Assembly (NCBI RefSeq): GCF_027244095.1
Contig: NC_069659.1
Coordinates: forward strand, 348,680,250 to 348,744,249
Direction: 5' to 3'
DNA length: 64,000 nucleotides
Source of the DNA: Hemicordylus capensis
Taxonomy: Eukaryota > Chordata > Lepidosauria > Squamata > Cordylidae
The first letter of the stretch is position 1, and each line of letters begins with the position of its first letter. The position numbers were made by a program, and so were the translations under genes. Shown here piece by piece: positions 60,757 through 64,000 of the stretch. The notes beneath the pieces were generated by a model. That model searched no databases and was not told the origin of the DNA. It saw only the letters and a program-made list of their open reading frames with translations.

Positions 60757-61479
60757 GTAGGAGACCCTCCCTGGGACACGGGTTGGGCTGTGTAGCAGCA
60801 GGAACTCCCCCTCCCCTCCCCGCCGCCGCCCCCCAGCTCCGAGCCGTCCTCTTTTCTTTTGTCAAGGGCGGATCTAGCAGAGGAACCCCGCACCCGCCGC
60901 GCCTCGGCTTGGCACAGCTGCCCGGACAGCGGCGGCGTCTCTCCCATCTGGTTCCCATTGACAGATTGATATCCCTTGGCTTCGCTTGGCTGGGTGTCAG
61001 CCGCGGGGAGGGGGCGGGCGGGCGGGCATGCGTCGGGAGCTCGCTCGCCTTTGCCCCCGTGGCCGCGCCGCCGGGCGGCCCGCTGTGACTTCTCCGCTGC
61101 CGCTGGCCAGGCGAGAGCTCCTGACGGGCGGGCAGGCAGCGCGCTGCCAGCTGGGACAGGCAGGCAGGCTGGCTAGGAGGGGGGCGTGCGGGCAGTGCCA
61201 GGGGGCGCGTGTGCCGCGGCAGAGCTGGAGGCCCGATGCTGCCAAGGTGTTGCCGGAGGAGGCAGCCGCTGGCCGCGGAAGATCCCTGCCTGCAAAGGAT
61301 CACCGGCGCGAAAAGGACCAAGTTTTCTTCCCGTGCTTCTGCAGTTTGTTCGCGAAAGTCATACGCCCGGAGGGCAGGACTCCGGCGGACAAACTTCTTC
61401 TTTCTTTGTCGAGCCTCCTCCTGCAGCCACTTCCGAGCGGCATGGTCGGTCCCGGCTGGGATGTCGCTATAACTGAGTA

Positions 61480-61570
61480 GCGGATGGGTTCAACAAACCC
61501 GGCCCCCCAGCTCCTGAGGGCCCCCCAGCTCCTGAGGGCCCCCCAGCTCCACCCCTCTCTGTTTTCTTCG
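61480..61570 (+). mobile_element. hAT fragment, CAGGGGTGTAGC family
   Basis: gtagcggatgggttcaacaa acccgg, with gagggccccccagctcct tandemly repeated two to three times. In CHRD intron 1. Confidence 0.6.
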
Positions 61571-61804
61571 TTATTTCCCTAGCTGTGCGCTGGTCCTGGG
61601 TTCAAATGTGGGACCCCACAGATAATCTCCAGGCTATAGACGATTGCATAGCACTCTTTCCCCCCAATCAGGCCAGTGGGCTTCCCTCTCCCATAGTTTC
61701 TTGCTAAGGAACACAACCAGATGGGGAGGCTGGTCTGGGCCCAATTGCCCCAATGGTGCCATGTCCAGGGTTATCTCCACCCCCCCCCCCCGATTTTTGG
61801 TTGT

Positions 61805-61912
61805 GTAGACTTGGGTGCTGTGGCGTTGCTGCCGTTCAGTGCAGACAATACTCAGTTGGATGGACCAAGGGTCTGACTCGGTATAAGGCAGCTTCCTGTG
61901 TTCCTGTGAGGT
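61805..61912 (+). mobile_element. SINE A/S 3' part
   Basis: cagtgcagacaatactcagt ... gtctgactcggtataaggca gcttcctgtg. Confidence 0.75.
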
Positions 61913-62327
61913 GGGCTTCACATCTGCTCCCTCATCACTCTGCTGCCGTTCTAGGACTCTGTCTAGCTCAGCATAGGTGGAGTCTAGCTTTGGGTGGGAG
62001 GGATGTGGGTCTCTGAGTCTGTGAATAATTCCTTTCCTTCCCCACTGAATTGCCAGCAGCAGCTCTAATGAAGCTGAGATTAGGAAGGAGGATTCCCCGG
62101 ACGAGGCGAGTGACTTCCAAGCAGATGTGAATCCTAGAAGTTCTCATTTTTGGAAATTAAATAAAGGAGGGCCAAGGGGGATGCAGGCTGGGCTACTGAC
62201 ATGAAACCCTGGGATGCGGAACTGAAAGGAGCTCATCTTCCTTTCTGCATTATCTTGTTTCCCTCCTTTTGTTGTCTCCCCAGTGTCAAATTCTAGTTTG
62301 TAACCGCTTTGGGGGCAGAGACCTGTC

Positions 62328-62496
62328 CAGGGGTGTAGCAATAATTGAGCGGATGGGTTGAAAGAACCTGGGGCCCCCAGCTCCCGAGGGCCCCCCAGCT
62401 CTACCCCTCCCTATCTGCTTCATTGTCTCCCTCACTCCAAGGGGCCACTGGAGAGAGGAGTGAACACGGGCCTCTGCTCCCCTAGCTATGCCCCTG
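62328..62496. mobile_element. hAT-like element, CAGGGGTGTAGC family (169 bp)
   Basis: Ends CAGGGGTGTAGCAATAATTG / CCCTAGCTATGCCCCTG; identical 8-bp duplications gacctgtc at 62320-62327 and 62497-62504. In CHRD intron 1. Confidence 0.9.
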
Positions 62497-62504
62497 GACC
62501 TGTC

Positions 62505-62930
62505 GTCTTCTGTTACCCAGTAAAATGCCAGACCTTCTGCCCACATGCTGCCTTGTGTTTATACTTTCTTTTCTTTAAATACAGGCGTGTCGTCAGGATG
62601 CGCATGTGGGCAGGGTGAGGGTAAGGGGGTGGGGGGAGAGGGGAGAGGAGGTACGAGGCAGGCTGGGATTTGGAGCGGATAATTTTTGAGAGATGTGAGG
62701 TAGCAAAAGTGGCACATCATATGAAAAAGGCAAGGAAAGTGCCAAGGATTCTTAGAAAAAGACTCGCCCTCTGGAACTGGAAGCTCTGACTCTAATTCCA
62801 GATGTGGAGAAATGCACTGACTGCATTTAATCAATGGGGGGGGAGTGTACTCTGCTTGTGGCCAAAAGCTGCCTGTCTGTCATTCCTGACATGTTTTTAT
62901 TTTTTATTATTATTATTTTATTTATTTTAT
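62505..62930. other. CHRD intron 1, unassigned
   Basis: No recognised feature. Confidence 0.4.
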
Positions 62931-62934
62931 TTTC

Positions 62935-63385
62935 CCACATGTATATCCTGCTCTTCCTCCAAGGAGCCCAGAGCGGCGTACATAGTTATATATTTATTCT
63001 CAGAACAACCCTGTGAGGTGGGCTAGGCTGAGAGACAATTGGCTGGCCCAGAGTCACCCAGTGAGTTTCATAGCTGAACAGGGATTTGAACGGGTCTCTA
63101 GGGATGTGCAAACAGGTTCTATGTCCAACCGGTTTGGTTTGTTATCAGGTCAACACCCCCACCCCATGCCAGCTGTTTGGTGGGATCCACGATTAAAAAA
63201 TAATAATAATTGCGAACCCCCCTGGACAAAACCGGGGGGGTGGCAAAACCTATAATGCCTAGTCCAGTTCGAGCACGGTCCGGACTCAAACTGAACCAGG
63301 CAACCCGGTTTTGTGCCCACTCTATGGGTCTCCCTGGTCCTAGTCCAATACTTTAACCACTACACCATGTTGGCTCTCCAATGGA
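62935..63385 (-). mobile_element. SINE D split by a fold-back element
   Basis: atatcctgctcttcctccaa ggagcccagag ... gatttgaacgggtctc; after the insert, tgggtctccctggtcctagt cc ... ccactacaccatgttggctc. Confidence 0.85.
63099..63324. mobile_element. Fold-back TAGGGATGTGCAC-family element in SINE D
   Basis: Ends TAGGGATGTGCAAACAGG / TTTTGTGCCCACTCTA; duplications cgggtctc (63091-63098) and tgggtctc (63325-63332), 7/8 identical. Confidence 0.85.
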
Positions 63386-63549
63386 CATGAGCCAAGACTG
63401 ATTTCTGGTCCTGGAAAGAAGTTTGAAGGGTAAACACATTAAGTGAATCTTGATTCAAATGGAGACTCGGGAGCATGACTGTGAGAGGCGGCAGAAATGT
63501 AGAGGGCTGGAGGAGGAGACTGGTAGACCACCAGAGGCTCCCTGCATGT

Positions 63550-63669
63550 CAGGCGTTTTCAAAGTTGGGTCCTCGGAGGTTGTTGGACTACAACTCCCAT
63601 CATCCACGGTGGCCCAGCGGCTGTGGCTGATGGGAGCAACAACTGGGGACCCACCTTTGAGAATTCCTG
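63550..63669. mobile_element. FB fold-back element with target duplication (120 bp)
   Basis: Ends CAGGCGTTTTCAAAGTTGGG / CCACCTTTGAGAATTCCTG; duplications ctgcatgt (63542-63549) and ctgtatgt (63670-63677), 7/8 identical. In CHRD intron 1. Confidence 0.85.
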
Positions 63670-63677
63670 CTGTATGT

Positions 63678-64000
63678 GGAAGGTTTTTAGAGAAGGGCTT
63701 CGGACTGCTGGGGTAAGCTGAGGACAGCAAAAGAGTAGTTTCCTTGGCCCAATCAGGATTGGACCTGCTGGAGGCAAAGCCGCAAGCAGGGCAGCGTTAT
63801 AGAGTGTGAACAGATGCTCCGAGCTGGGAGTCCAAGATGGGTGAATTTAGCCAGGGGGCTGATAATAAATTTTATTAACAATACATTTTTATTAAAGTTT
63901 GATTGAATGCAGTGTATTGGCAAGAATCACCAGGGCACAGAGAAAGATATGGTGCTGCAGCATAATGGCCTGGCCTGGAGGAGGAGGCCGCCTTGCTTCG
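63678..64000. other. CHRD intron 1, unassigned to window end
   Basis: No recognised feature; no second CHRD exon. Confidence 0.4.

Larger units (their letters stand above)
59400..61480. promoter_or_regulatory. CHRD: CpG-island promoter region of CHRD
   Basis: Very G+C-rich with dense CpG, rising from about 59.4 kb and densest at 60.05-61.45 kb. It spans the TATA box, exon 1 and the start of intron 1. Long open frames on both strands here are a by-product of the composition. Confidence 0.75.

Noticed and set aside
59641-61321. Long open frames (up to 297 codons) on both strands of the CpG island
   Set aside because: They overlap one another, are Pro/Arg/Gly-rich and look like composition artefacts. 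Only the chordin exon matches a family.

Overview
The window reads as nuclear DNA of a squamate reptile, most likely a lizard. The evidence is the repeat content: SINEs with a 5S-rRNA-like head joined to a Sauria-SINE body, CR1 and L2-like LINE 3' ends, and dense hAT-type fold-back elements. Three host genes were recognised from exon translations, splice sites and order. They are POLR2H (+, CDS 4930..14642, five coding exons, 150 aa), THPO (-, CDS 31728..20476, five coding exons, 183 aa) and the first coding exon of CHRD (+, 60603..60756; the rest lies beyond the right edge). From memory, human 3q27 has the same order and orientation (POLR2H +, THPO -, CHRD +).

Layout. 1-4500: intergenic repeats. 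4500-4930: POLR2H promoter and leader with NRF1-, CRE-, ETS- and YY1-like sites. 4930-15100: POLR2H, its introns loaded with SINEs and fold-back elements. 15100-20475: the convergent POLR2H/THPO interval. 20476-31728: THPO on the minus strand. 31730-59400: the region upstream of both THPO and CHRD, mostly repeats, with four non-repetitive islands (about 40.4, 45.2, 47.8 and 49.2 kb) that could be regulatory. 59.4-61.5 kb: CpG-rich CHRD promoter with a TATA box. 61-64 kb: CHRD intron 1.

The genes do not form a pathway. POLR2H is a shared subunit of RNA polymerases I, II and III; THPO is the thrombocyte/megakaryocyte cytokine; CHRD is the secreted BMP antagonist of the dorsal organiser. The main protein-level point is that the predicted THPO stops five residues after its last conserved cysteine. 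It therefore lacks the long glycosylated C-terminal domain of mammalian THPO and resembles EPO in architecture.

Repeat labels used below: A, 5S-headed Sauria-type SINE; S, tRNA-headed Sauria-type SINE; B, about 250-bp repeat with an L2-like tail; C and D, two other tRNA-headed SINEs; F, an unassigned family starting near 'cagacattatgctgta'; FB, hAT-type fold-back element carrying the 'actacaactcccat' motif. Repeat boundaries are by eye and usually good to about 10-20 bp; those with target-site duplications are exact.
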